A stretch of DNA of 64,000 nt from Bacteroidia bacterium (GCA_041391665.1 JAWKNO010000003.1:1798001-1862000), one strand, 5' to 3'; shown: positions 26,524-35,221, counted from the first letter of the stretch. The notes: generated from the sequence alone by a model not told the origin. Made by a program: numbers and translations.

Positions 26524-29500
26524 CTACCCCCCCATCTTCCCGATTAATTCCTGGAAGCGGGCTTCGCCGATTTGGGTACGGATTTGGTTTAAATATTTTT
26601 CGGGAGCTTTTATATTAGGAGAACCAATCTTTTGCATGGTAGAATGAGCCTCAAGAAATAATTTAAGTGCTTCTTCGGGTTTTTTCTGATATTCCAAAAT
26701 AATGACAGCCATATTATTAAGAGTTGCACTTAAGCCTAATTTATACCCCGTTTGACGATTAATACGTAAGGCTTGATCAAAGTATTGGCTCGCTTTTTTG
26801 TAATCAATGAGGGTATATAATATTTCTCCAATGTTGTTTAAAGTTGTGGCTTCTCCTGTTAAATCACCTATTTCTCGGTTGATCTGAAGGCTTTTTTCCA
26901 GATACTGAAGAGCAGTTTTAAAGTCTTTACGTTTGGAATATACCTGAGCAATTAGATCAAAAGCAGCTCCCTGACCATGTTTGGCTCCAATTTTTTTGTG
27001 AATAAGAAGACTCTCATTCATATACTGAAGTCCCACTTCATCCTCATTCAGAACGAAAAACAACCTTCCCAAATTACCCAAAGTTAAACCTTCACCTAAC
27101 TTGTCTCCAATTTCACGTCTAATCTGGAGGCTTTCTTGAAGATATTTAATTGCTATTTCGTAATCACCTTGATCAAAATATATCTGACTAATACTATTGA
27201 GGACTGTACCTTCACTATGCTTATCGCCTATCTCTTTACTAATATTCAAACTCTGCATAAAAAACACAAGCGCCTTTTTATAGTCCCCCATCTTATGCTT
27301 TATGGTTGCGAGATTCATAAGAGATATACTTTCACCCGATTTATCTCCGATTTCAAGGCTCAAGTTTAACCCTTGTTCCAGATATTGATCTGCTATTTCA
27401 TAATTTCCTTGGTTCAAATAGATATTACCTATATTATTCAAACAAGTACCCTCATTTAGCTTATCACCAATTTCTTGCATAATGGCTATGCTTTTTTCCA
27501 TATAAAGTAAAGCCATTTTGTAGTCGTTTTGATCATAATATATACCGCCAATATTGCCTAATACTTTTCCTAGTCCAGATTTATCACCTATCTTCTCCAG
27601 AATTTGCCGACTTTGTTCAAAATACTCAATTGCAGTTATATAATTACCTAAGGCATCATGAATCTTGCCGATATTCCCCAATGATCTGCCTTCCAATAAT
27701 TTGTGGCCAATTTTTCGGCTAATTTTAAGGCAATGATCTAAAAAAAATAAAGATGTTTTATAGTCTCCCCGAGCATAATAAGTATTACCAATATTCCCCA
27801 ATGTTTTCGCTTCTCCTGATATACTTCCAATTTCACGATTAATTTCTAGACTCTGTTCCAGATAAGAAAGTGCTTTTTCGTAATCACCCCTTGCATCATA
27901 TATTTGGCTAATATTTCCCAAAACCATACTTTCATTCAACTTATCTCCGGTCTCAAGGCTAAGCATCAAGCTTAAATTAAGGTAAGAAAGTGCTTTCTCA
28001 TAGTCACTTCTTGCGAAATATATTTGGCTAATACTATTTAATAACTGGCCTTCAGATTTCATATCACTAATCCCTCTACAGTATTCAAGAATTTCTTCCC
28101 AGTATTTCAGAGCATTATCATAATCTCCTGTATAATAAAATAATTCCCCCAGCCGGTTGCGCAATCCTGTGCTGATAATGTCTCCCGCCATCTGCGCAGC
28201 AGTCTCTGCATACACCAAGGCCTGCCGGTAAAGGGAAGCATCCCGATACACGCGGGAAAGCACATCTCCCAGCCTTGCCACTTCCTCTATATTTCCCGCC
28301 AGACAATAGTGGTAAAAGGCTTCTTCCTGGTGCTCCAACCTGCTCTGTGTATGGTTTTCGGCGGCATACCGGTAATATCGCCCTGCAGCTTCGTCTGAGA
28401 AGGGATAGGCGGTTTGCCCGTTTTCCCGCAGGTGGTCTTTGAGCAGGGGAACCACATACCAGTAAACCCGACCGGCAGGATCCTCGTGCCGCTCTGCCAG
28501 GGTCATCCGCGACAGGGTTTGCAATACGGGTTCCCATGACTGGTCGGGTTTCTGCAACCGTACCGCCATTTCTGTTACAGGTATGCGATAAGGGGCCAGC
28601 AGGTGCAATACCGTCCGCTCTCCTTCGGTCAGCAGGTCAAGCAGTTCACCAAGTATCAGCCGGTTGCCGCGCTCGCCACTGGCCATCTTTTCCTGCGCCG
28701 CCACAATCTCGCCTCCCAGCCCGGCCAGTCCTTTGAGGGCTTCCGGTAGTTTTTCGGGTCGCTCTGCAAGGATGCCGTCGAAGTATTCGAGCAGTCGGTA
28801 GTTGCCCCCCATCAGGGTATATAAGTCTTCGATAAAACCCCGGTAGCTTATATAGGCGGTTTTTACTTTGTTTTTTCCTGAAAAATCCTGTAACTGCTCC
28901 ACCGACAACTGCATATACCGCTGATACAATTGTGTTTGCAGCGATTTTTTCCAGAAGTCATTTTTCCCTGCCTGATTCAGGCTTTCATCGTGAAGGTGAT
29001 CCAGTCCCGACAAGGGGTAGCGGCTGGTAAAAATCAGGTAATACTCCGCTTGGGCAAGGGTCTGTATGACTTCTTCCAGTTCTTCATATTCGGGTTTGAA
29101 GGGTTGTCCCGGCCCCTGCTGAAAGTCTTCGAGGTTGTCAAATATAAAAACGGGTTTTATCCGCAGGTTTTCCAGTTCTTCCAGCAATACCCAGACCTGA
29201 TCCACGACTTTTTCGATATCCTTCAAGCGGGTCTGGACGGTAAATTTTTTCTTCCGCAGGAAATACGCTTTCAGCGCCTCCACCAGTGCCGGAAGGCTGA
29301 GGCTGGTTTCGTTGAAAAAAAATGGTTCTACCTGTGGTTCTGCTGCCAGTAGTCGCTGCACGAGATGTTCGGAAAGGGCGGTTTTCCCGACTCCTCCCAT
29401 CCCGCGAATCAGCACGGGTTGCTTCTGGCGAAGGGCCTTCAGCAGGCGCGCCCGCTCCTTCCGTCGCCCGACAAACTGATACCCCTTTTCATGGGTCAGC

Positions 29501-30573
29501 AGGATTTGTGCCTCACCGGTGGTAAATTTCACCCCCGCATAGCGGATTTCCTGTGCCGCTGCCGACCAGTCTGCCAGTTGAGTCACCTTCTTTGACATCA
29601 GTAGTTGCGGCATCAGCCAATGGTAAGGGGCGCGGATTCCTTTGGTTTCTTCAAATTCACGCTCACGGACAGACTCCGCCGCCGTGCGGAAGGCGCGGTG
29701 AAGGGGTTCTTTGGTTCCCAGTTCCTGATACAGCCTGGCCGCAAAGGCAGTGGCATAGTCATCGCGGATGCTTTCACTCATAGCGATAACCGCAGGAACT
29801 CCCGCCTGCAACAAAGCAGTTGCCACGCCCGTCTGTGTTGCATCTGCCCCTCCCTGCGCTGTCTGGCAGGAAGACAACACCAACAGCGGCGGTTTATGTT
29901 CAGGTTTGGCGTTGAGCACGGCAGCAAAATCAGCAGCTTTTACAGCCACCCGCTCCATCGTGCCCGGGGTTTCGAGTTCGAGCCAGCCAATGCCCTTGTG
30001 GAAGGCCCCATGTCCGCTGAAATGCAGGATATGCCAGGCGTTTTCGCGGAGTTTTTCGCGAAGGGCATCCAGCGAACCATCTTCGGTAAACTCGATTTTC
30101 ACCTGCCCGGTCTCCAGCAGCGGGGCAAACGCGTTGATGATCTGGTCTTCCTCCTGTTCGTAATTGAGTCGCCGGTCCCACTCAGAGTCTTCCGGGGAGG
30201 CGATCATCACCAGGATTTTGAGCGGAAGAGCGATAGAGGGAAAATAATCGGGCAAGGTCTCCGCTGTTGCATTTCCCTTGACCAGAAACAGATGGGGAAA
30301 CTCTGCGACCCCCAGCCGCCAAGGCAGGTTGAGCCACTCCGGGTTGTCGGAGCGAAGCAGGAGGGTGCGGTGTTCGGAGTTCTGCGCAGCGGCCGCAAGA
30401 CATGCGGCCGATTCAGGCTGGTTTTCCAGCCAGGCGCGAAGGGCCTCACCGATGGGGGTGAGCGCCGAAGGCGGCAGGCCCTGGTTTTTGGCCTGGTTGA
30501 GCAGGCTAAGGTAGCGGGTTGCAAGGTCGGAGAGTCTATCGTCGGAAGGTGGAAAAATCTGGCTATGTGTCAT
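26524..30573 (-). CDS. CHAT caspase-like protease fused to STAND ATPase and a 12-unit TPR array
   Basis: A 1349-residue cytoplasmic multidomain protein of the kind found in bacterial conflict systems. Residues 1-90 are a helical leader. The CHAT protease spans about 90-325, with an intact dyad: His188 in HFSGHG and Cys236 in LVLSSCQTA. A STAND-type NTPase follows: GRRKER at 369-374, Walker A GMGGVGKT (K397), Walker B FIFDN (D479), and a sensor-like arginine in FTSRYP (R518). A helical region to about 800 leads to one partial and twelve regular 40-residue TPR units, built on the frame GDKxxEGxxLxNIGxIYxxxGDY.xALxYLEQSLxIxxEI. The TPR part is probably a ligand sensor, the ATPase an oligomerisation switch and CHAT the effector, by analogy with NLR-like proteins. 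The 5' half is GC-rich while the TPR part is markedly AT-rich. It starts six bases after the zinc-ribbon gene. Confidence 0.9.
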   Translation of the reverse strand: MTHSQIFPPSDDRLSDLATRYLSLLNQAKNQGLPPSALTPIGEALRAWLENQPESAACLAAAAQNSEHRTLLLRSDNPEWLNLPWRLGVAEFPHLFLVKGNATAETLPDYFPSIALPLKILVMIASPEDSEWDRRLNYEQEEDQIINAFAPLLETGQVKIEFTEDGSLDALREKLRENAWHILHFSGHGAFHKGIGWLELETPGTMERVAVKAADFAAVLNAKPEHKPPLLVLSSCQTAQGGADATQTGVATALLQAGVPAVIAMSESIRDDYATAFAARLYQELGTKEPLHRAFRTAAESVREREFEETKGIRAPYHWLMPQLLMSKKVTQLADWSAAAQEIRYAGVKFTTGEAQILLTHEKGYQFVGRRKERARLLKALRQKQPVLIRGMGGVGKTALSEHLVQRLLAAEPQVEPFFFNETSLSLPALVEALKAYFLRKKKFTVQTRLKDIEKVVDQVWVLLEELENLRIKPVFIFDNLEDFQQGPGQPFKPEYEELEEVIQTLAQAEYYLIFTSRYPLSGLDHLHDESLNQAGKNDFWKKSLQTQLYQRYMQLSVEQLQDFSGKNKVKTAYISYRGFIEDLYTLMGGNYRLLEYFDGILAERPEKLPEALKGLAGLGGEIVAAQEKMASGERGNRLILGELLDLLTEGERTVLHLLAPYRIPVTEMAVRLQKPDQSWEPVLQTLSRMTLAERHEDPAGRVYWYVVPLLKDHLRENGQTAYPFSDEAAGRYYRYAAENHTQSRLEHQEEAFYHYCLAGNIEEVARLGDVLSRVYRDASLYRQALVYAETAAQMAGDIISTGLRNRLGELFYYTGDYDNALKYWEEILEYCRGISDMKSEGQLLNSISQIYFARSDYEKALSYLNLSLMLSLETGDKLNESMVLGNISQIYDARGDYEKALSYLEQSLEINREIGSISGEAKTLGNIGNTYYARGDYKTSLFFLDHCLKISRKIGHKLLEGRSLGNIGKIHDALGNYITAIEYFEQSRQILEKIGDKSGLGKVLGNIGGIYYDQNDYKMALLYMEKSIAIMQEIGDKLNEGTCLNNIGNIYLNQGNYEIADQYLEQGLNLSLEIGDKSGESISLMNLATIKHKMGDYKKALVFFMQSLNISKEIGDKHSEGTVLNSISQIYFDQGDYEIAIKYLQESLQIRREIGDKLGEGLTLGNLGRLFFVLNEDEVGLQYMNESLLIHKKIGAKHGQGAAFDLIAQVYSKRKDFKTALQYLEKSLQINREIGDLTGEATTLNNIGEILYTLIDYKKASQYFDQALRINRQTGYKLGLSATLNNMAVIILEYQKKPEEALKLFLEAHSTMQKIGSPNIKAPEKYLNQIRTQIGEARFQELIGKMGG

Positions 30574-30579
30574 GGGGGC

Positions 30580-30789
30580 TTATTCGCGGGTAATTGTATC
30601 GCTGTTGAAGGGTTCGTCGGGGATGGTAAATTCGACGTATCTGTCGCAAAATGGGCAGTATTTTTCGACGGTGAAGGATTTTCCGCCGCCTGTTTGGGGC
30701 TGATCTTTGACCTCCACCCCGATATCGTAGGTATGTTTCTGATCGCAGGGGCAGGTTACGGTATAGGTTTTTGTTGTGGATTTGGGCAT
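30580..30789 (-). CDS. Small zinc-ribbon-like protein, partner of the CHAT protein
   Basis: A 69-residue protein starting at the ATG at 30789 (MPKSTTKTYTV). An upstream in-frame ATG at 30837 would add 16 residues that run into the repeat array, so it is less likely. It has two cysteine knuckles, TCPCDQ and CPFCDRY, about 34 residues apart, which fit a small zinc ribbon. Strand-rich segments (HTYDIGVEV, YVEFTIP) lie around them. The stop is six bases before the CHAT gene start, so translation is probably coupled. I do not recognise the family; an adaptor, ligand-binding or inhibitory subunit are all possible. Confidence 0.72.
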   Translation of the reverse strand: MPKSTTKTYTVTCPCDQKHTYDIGVEVKDQPQTGGGKSFTVEKYCPFCDRYVEFTIPDEPFNSDTITRE

Positions 30790-30833
30790 ATGTGTTTTTG
30801 TATTAATGTTATGTGAAATAAGGTTTTCGATGA

Positions 30834-31187
30834 ACATGTGATTCCTCCGGAATCATGGGCTTTGCCCTGTTAAGCTTTTTTCTACAAACATTTGATCCCT
30901 CCGGGATCAGGGCTTTGCCCTGTTATACTTTTTTCTACAAACATTTGATCCCTCCGGGATCAGGGGCTTTGCCCTGTTATACTTTTTTCTACAAACATGT
31001 GATTCCTCCGGAATCATGGGCTTTGCCCTATCTCTGTTTTTTCTACAAACATTTGATCCCTCCGGGATCACCAGCTACGCCGGAATCAACGCAACCGGGC
31101 GAAGCCCGCGATCCCGGAGGGATCGAATGTTTGTAGCCAGAGGCATATCATATGTTAAGAACCGATTCCGGAGGAATCGCATGTTAG
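30834..31187. repeat. Tandem array of ~54-bp double-hairpin units ending in inverted copies
   Basis: Four direct units start at 30834, 30888, 30941 and 30995 (53-54 bases each), and a fifth, truncated one at 31049. Each begins ACATKTGAT, carries a hairpin (TGATCCC-TCC-GGGATCA or its variant TGATTCC-TCC-GGAATCA), then a GGGC-TTT-GCCC hairpin, then a T-rich stretch and CTACAA. The two hairpin variants show paired base changes, so structure is conserved. Inverted copies follow at 31097-31136 and 31163-31179. The array fills the gap between the 3-TM gene and the zinc-ribbon gene. There are no unique spacers, so it is not CRISPR. Confidence 0.9.
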
Positions 31188-31229
31188 ATCATTTTGCCTT
31201 TCACAGATAACCACAATTAAATCTTCGAT

Positions 31230-31682
31230 TTAAACCGCCCTGATTTTCAACACATACACCACGGACAAAATCACCAATGCGGCGGTAAACAACATCGTCG
31301 CGGCAATCAGAAAACTGCGCTTGGTGCGTACAACCCGGTCGTGCATGGCTTCGACGGTGGCGATGGAATCATCACTGTAGCGGTAATTCCACGGAAACAG
31401 CACCAGAAATGCCGACAGTAGCGAAAACAGCCACAAACCAATGCCCGTAGCCACCCAACCGAAATACATTTTCCCGGCAAAGGCCGTTTCGTTGATATCG
31501 AGAAATATCGAAAGCGAGATGGAAATCATGCCCGCCAGAAATTTGGCGGCTTCTTCGAGACGCACAGGTTCCTCCTGCCGGGTTTTGAGGAGGTACTCGC
31601 GCCAGTTTTTTTTCTCCGGCGAGGCGAATCTGCCCGGAATCGGGGATTCAGGTTGGGTTTCGGGTGTGGGGTTGTTATCCAT
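31230..31682 (-). CDS. Three-helix membrane protein upstream of the CHAT module
   Basis: The 150-residue protein has a polar, proline-rich N-terminus (about 1-45) and three hydrophobic segments: about 47-60 leading to a short loop, 72-95 (GWVATGIGLWLFSLLSAFLVL), and 123-147 (SFLIAATMLFTAALVILSVVYVL). A basic and acidic loop (YRYSDDSIATVEAMHDRVVRTKR) stands between the last two. No signal peptide or catalytic motif is seen. It is codirectional with the zinc-ribbon and CHAT genes but separated from them by the 390-base hairpin array. It might be a membrane effector or anchor of the module, or an unrelated neighbour; I cannot name the family. Confidence 0.65.
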   Translation of the reverse strand: MDNNPTPETQPESPIPGRFASPEKKNWREYLLKTRQEEPVRLEEAAKFLAGMISISLSIFLDINETAFAGKMYFGWVATGIGLWLFSLLSAFLVLFPWNYRYSDDSIATVEAMHDRVVRTKRSFLIAATMLFTAALVILSVVYVLKIRAV

Positions 31683-31920
31683 ATATACAAATTAACACAA
31701 AAACGCAAATTATCCGAGAGCCTGTAATATAAATTATGCCTCCAGACGGTTTTGAAGGCTCCAGTGGTTTCAAGAGCCTCAACCACCGGGATCTTCGGCG
31801 CGGTTTAAATATTTTTCTAAAAAAATTAGATTTTTGGCTTTGTTATTGCTAATATTTTTAGCTTATTTGGCGTTACAAACGCATATTTAGTTTTTACAAG
31901 TCTAATTAAATCGGACAGAG

Positions 31921-32643
31921 ATGAGAAGTACGGGAAAATACCCTTCAACCGGTAAGGAGAAGCGGTATCTGATGTTACCCCTGCCGCAAAACCTGCCGCG
32001 GAATTTCAGGAACCTGATCCTTGTGTTGACCCTGGTCCTGGGGAGTAATCTCCTGACCCATTGGCTGATAAAACCTGACACTACCGTGAGTCCGGAATCA
32101 GTAACTGTGCCGGGTGCAGAATTGTACCTGATGGACAAAGCCCGCTTATTCGTGGAGGAGGAGGAAAATTTTGAGCGTAAAGTCCGCGATATTTCCGACA
32201 TGCTTGAAATACCTGCCGAATGGCTGATGGCTGTCATGTACGCTGAGTCGAAGTTTGACCCATCCGTAGCCAACTACAAAGGCAGCGGTGCCGTAGGGCT
32301 GATTCAGTTTATGCCCGGAACAGCCACCGAACTGAATGTTTCTTCTGAAAGGCTCCGGAGAATGAATTCTCTCCAACAACTGGAGTATGTATTTCTCTAC
32401 CTCCAGAATGTCAGAGACCGCTATGGTGATTTCAGCAGCCTTACGGATTTATACCTTGGGATTCTTTATCCCAAAGCCATCGGACAGGATTTTTGTTACA
32501 CCCTGTTTGGTAAACCCAGCCAGTCGTATGAACAAAACTCCGGACTGGACGAAGACAAAGATGGGAGAATCACGATCAGCGATATTGACAAAAGATTAAA
32601 GCGGCTGTTTCCTACAGCCTACATGACAGAAAAAGAGCGCTGA
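31921..32643 (+). CDS. Membrane-anchored lytic transglycosylase (SLT domain) with an EF-hand loop
   Basis: Cleaves peptidoglycan glycan strands in the periplasm. The 240-residue protein has an N-terminal anchor helix (about 31-49), then a Slt-type domain with the catalytic glutamate E109 in YAESKFDP and the GAVGLIQFMPGTA motif. Near the C-terminus, residues 210-221 (DEDKDGRITISD) make a textbook 12-residue EF-hand loop with D at positions 1, 3, 5 and 12, G at 6 and I at 8. This suggests calcium binding. It is divergent from the 3-TM gene by 238 bases that hold only AT-rich sequence. Confidence 0.85.
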   Translation: MRSTGKYPSTGKEKRYLMLPLPQNLPRNFRNLILVLTLVLGSNLLTHWLIKPDTTVSPESVTVPGAELYLMDKARLFVEEEENFERKVRDISDMLEIPAEWLMAVMYAESKFDPSVANYKGSGAVGLIQFMPGTATELNVSSERLRRMNSLQQLEYVFLYLQNVRDRYGDFSSLTDLYLGILYPKAIGQDFCYTLFGKPSQSYEQNSGLDEDKDGRITISDIDKRLKRLFPTAYMTEKER

Positions 32644-32674
32644 CAAATCGCGGGGAGTTTGCTAATTTTCCCGA

Positions 32675-33112
32675 ATGAATATTCCGGAAATTATGTTTCT
32701 CCTCGCAACACTTACCACCACCCTTATGACGGGGTTGATATGGTTTGTGCAAATTGTCCATTACCCGCTTTTTAATCAGGTAGGCGCAGAAGCTTTTGTA
32801 AACTATGAAGAAAAACATACTTTTCGCACCGGGCTGGTAGTCGTCCCGATTATGCTTACGGAGTTGGGAACCACCGTTCTGCTGTGGTTTTACCGACCGG
32901 AATTTGTTTCACTAGCAATGACATGCTGGCTGATTGGCCTGACTTTACTTATCTGGCTTTCCACATTTCTGCTACAGGTTCCGCAGCATAACAGGCTAAG
33001 CCGCCGGTTTGACGAAAGCAGTTATTACAAACTGGTCCGCACCAACTGGATCAGGACAATCGGCTGGTCCGTGAAAACTATTATTTGTTTTGGACTATTG
33101 ATTCACCATTAG
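32675..33112 (+). CDS. Four-helix integral membrane protein of unknown function
   Basis: The 145-residue protein has helices at about 5-28, 50-70, 78-100 and 124-143. Conserved-looking polar residues are IVHYPLF in the first loop, and QVPQHNRLSRRFD and TNWIRTIGW before the last helix. It has the look of a DUF1772-like small membrane family, but I cannot confirm this. It starts 31 bases after the transglycosylase gene, so may be cotranscribed, and it converges on the flavin reductase gene. Confidence 0.7.
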   Translation: MNIPEIMFLLATLTTTLMTGLIWFVQIVHYPLFNQVGAEAFVNYEEKHTFRTGLVVVPIMLTELGTTVLLWFYRPEFVSLAMTCWLIGLTLLIWLSTFLLQVPQHNRLSRRFDESSYYKLVRTNWIRTIGWSVKTIICFGLLIHH

Positions 33113-33138
33113 CCTAAAGGCTGACGGGTGAAGGTATT

Positions 33139-33780
33139 TTAATCCTCTCTGACTTTTACAGGTCTGTCAGTTTTTGCATAACTAAGCCGCCCAAGTTTTT
33201 GGGGGTTATGGTACACATCCAGCCCGCTGATAGCGAGTGATTGGGCTTTTTCAATGTGCAAAAGGCCATCTCCGCCCAGAATTTCCTCCGGAAAACGCGC
33301 CTCAACAAGTTTTCCGATGACGAGGATTGTGCCGTTGATTTCAATCGGATGTTCTTCCACAAACTCGAGCCCCAGCTTGATCCTGCTTTCTTTCACAAAA
33401 GGCGCGGGAAATTGTGGCGAAAACTCAACGGTAAGTCCGGTAGCATCGAATTCGGAGACATCTTCCGGATACCGGGCAGAAGTCTGGTGTGCGGCCTGGT
33501 AGATATCTGCGTGAATATGGTTTGCGGTGAAGTAGCCGGTAGCTTTAATGTTGAGATAGGTATGCCGCGGCACAGACACCGGCCGGGTAATAAAGCCAAA
33601 CAATGGGGGATTGGAACCGATATGAATAAAGGAACTGAATACGGCAAGATTGGTCTGCCCGTGGCCGTTGACAGTGCCGATAAGCGTGGCACTTTTAAAG
33701 CCGGGGAGCGAGTTGATCAGTTCTGTCCGGAACTGCTTCTCCATCGCCATAATTTCCTCGTTGGTAATAATTTTTTCCAT
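33139..33780 (-). CDS. Flavin reductase-like FMN-binding protein
   Basis: A 213-residue protein of the flavin reductase / FMN-binding split-barrel family. I chose the ATG at 33780 (MEKIITNEEI); an ATG at 33798 would add six residues. The flavin-binding strand NLAVFSSFIHIGSNPPLFGF, followed by RHTYLNIKATGYFTAN, matches the family core. Its partner enzyme and whether it reduces free flavin or carries out its own reaction are unknown. It starts 25 bases after the SDR gene stop, so the two probably form one transcription unit. Confidence 0.83.
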   Translation of the reverse strand: MEKIITNEEIMAMEKQFRTELINSLPGFKSATLIGTVNGHGQTNLAVFSSFIHIGSNPPLFGFITRPVSVPRHTYLNIKATGYFTANHIHADIYQAAHQTSARYPEDVSEFDATGLTVEFSPQFPAPFVKESRIKLGLEFVEEHPIEINGTILVIGKLVEARFPEEILGGDGLLHIEKAQSLAISGLDVYHNPQKLGRLSYAKTDRPVKVRED

Positions 33781-33805
33781 GATTTTCAATTTACACAATC
33801 CTTAT

Positions 33806-34501
33806 CTATTTCAACACCCCCATTCCTCCGTCAATATGAAATACTTGTCCGGTAATCCAGCGGCTGGATTCGGAAAGAAGGAAGGCTGCCATGCCTGAGA
33901 TGTCTTCCGGCTGTCCGATTTTGCGCAGCGGATTTCGTTCTGTAGCTTGCTGGACACGGGCTTCGTTGGCCAGCAATCTTGCAGCGAGCGGGGTATTGGT
34001 AAGGGAAGGTGCGATAGCATTAATGCGAATATCAGGTGCCCACTCTGCGGCCAGCGATCTTACCAGCCCCTCCACCGCACCTTTCGCAGAGGCAACAGAG
34101 GCGTGAAAAGCCATTCCGGTGCTGGCGGCAACGGTACTGAATAAGACAACAGAGGGGGCGCCCGCGGCCTTCAGATTTGGCAGGTATTTTCGAAGCGTTT
34201 TTACCGCACCCAAAACATTGATCTGGTAGTCATTCAGGAAATCAACGTCCTTCAGTGAGGAAAAAGGTTTCAGGTTAATGGTTCCCGGACAATACACCAG
34301 TCCGTCCAGCGGGATATCGATATTGGGAAAAGCAGGGGTATCTTGCCCGATATCGACTGAATAATGGCTTACCCCAGCAATAGAAGCTGTTTCGCGGGGT
34401 TCACGACTCAGTACAAGGATTTGATTTCCCGACACTGCCAGCTGTTGAACGATAGCCAGTCCGATTCCCGAACTACCACCTACGACCAAATAATTTTTCA
34501 T
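33806..34501 (-). CDS. Short-chain dehydrogenase/reductase lacking the usual catalytic tyrosine
   Basis: A 231-residue Rossmann-fold protein. I start it at the ATG at 34501 (MKNYLVVGGSSGIG) so that the glycine-rich NAD(P) motif GGSSGIG falls at its usual place. NVLGAVKTLR and the serine in LFSTVAAS are present, as is INAIAPSLTNTP. The YxxxK motif is altered: the lysine in SAKGAVEG is there but the residue four before it is Val (HASVASAK) instead of Tyr. Either catalysis differs or the protein is not a classical dehydrogenase. It is upstream of and coupled with the flavin reductase gene. Confidence 0.85.
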   Translation of the reverse strand: MKNYLVVGGSSGIGLAIVQQLAVSGNQILVLSREPRETASIAGVSHYSVDIGQDTPAFPNIDIPLDGLVYCPGTINLKPFSSLKDVDFLNDYQINVLGAVKTLRKYLPNLKAAGAPSVVLFSTVAASTGMAFHASVASAKGAVEGLVRSLAAEWAPDIRINAIAPSLTNTPLAARLLANEARVQQATERNPLRKIGQPEDISGMAAFLLSESSRWITGQVFHIDGGMGVLK

Positions 34502-34552
34502 GTACATCCTAACCCGCAAGCCGGATATTTGTTCTGCGTAATCCCAATCCCG

Positions 34553-34584
34553 GAAAAATAAAAAAGGCCCCTATGAGGAGCCTT
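34553..34584 (-). terminator. Rho-independent terminator of the superoxide dismutase gene
   Basis: On the minus strand AAGGCTCC pairs with GGGGCCTT (one G-U pair) around a 5-base loop, followed by a long T run. It lies about 40 bases after the stop of the superoxide dismutase gene. Confidence 0.85.
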
Positions 34585-34624
34585 GTATTTTCAGTATGAA
34601 TGTCAAAAGGACAAAACACACCGG

Positions 34625-35221
34625 TTAACCCGCGTACAGTTCCGAAACTTTCTCCCAGTTGATAACATTGAAGAAAGCGGAAATATAATCAGGACGACGG
34701 TTTTGATAATTGAGGTAGTAGGCATGTTCCCATACATCCAGTCCGAGAATCGGCGTACCTTTTTGTTCGGCTACATCCATCAGAGGGTTATCCTGATTGG
34801 GGGTTGAAGTAACAGCCAGTGAGCCATCTGCTTTTTTGATCAGCCATGCCCATCCGGAACCGAAGCGGGTAGCCGCTGCTTTGGAGAAAGCATCTTTAAA
34901 TCCTTCGAAAGAACCAAAAGCCGCGTCAATAGCAGCAGCGAGTGCGCCGGAAGGTACGCCTCCGCCGTTGGGGCTCATGGTTTCCCAGAAGAGACTATGA
35001 TTGTAGAATCCACCGCCATTGTTGCGTATTGCCGCATTTGCCGGAGAAGCGATGAGCGCTTCGATAGATTTATTTTCCAGATCTGTACCTTGAATGGCAG
35101 CGTTCAGATTGTTTGTATAACCTGCGTGATGTTTTCCATGGTGAATTTCCATGGTTTTGGCATCGATATGTGGTTCCAGCGCATTGTGCGCATACGGAAG
35201 ATTGGGAAGTGTAAAAGCCAT
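34625..35221 (-). CDS. Superoxide dismutase, Fe/Mn type
   Basis: Dismutates superoxide to hydrogen peroxide and oxygen. The 198-residue cytoplasmic protein has all four metal ligands of the family: H27 in MEIHHGKHH, H75 in FYNHSLFW, and D162 and H166 in LDVWEHAYY. The metal, Fe or Mn, is not certain from these. Length is standard and no signal peptide is seen. It is monocistronic, with its own terminator. Confidence 0.96.
   Translation of the reverse strand: MAFTLPNLPYAHNALEPHIDAKTMEIHHGKHHAGYTNNLNAAIQGTDLENKSIEALIASPANAAIRNNGGGFYNHSLFWETMSPNGGGVPSGALAAAIDAAFGSFEGFKDAFSKAAATRFGSGWAWLIKKADGSLAVTSTPNQDNPLMDVAEQKGTPILGLDVWEHAYYLNYQNRRPDYISAFFNVINWEKVSELYAG

Noticed and set aside
30855..31136. 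93-codon plus-strand ORF
   Set aside because: It is a translation of the ~54-bp repeat array; its protein repeat follows the DNA repeat exactly and there is no start signal.
30834..31187. CRISPR array
   Set aside because: Units are contiguous, with internal hairpins and no unique spacers; no cas genes nearby.
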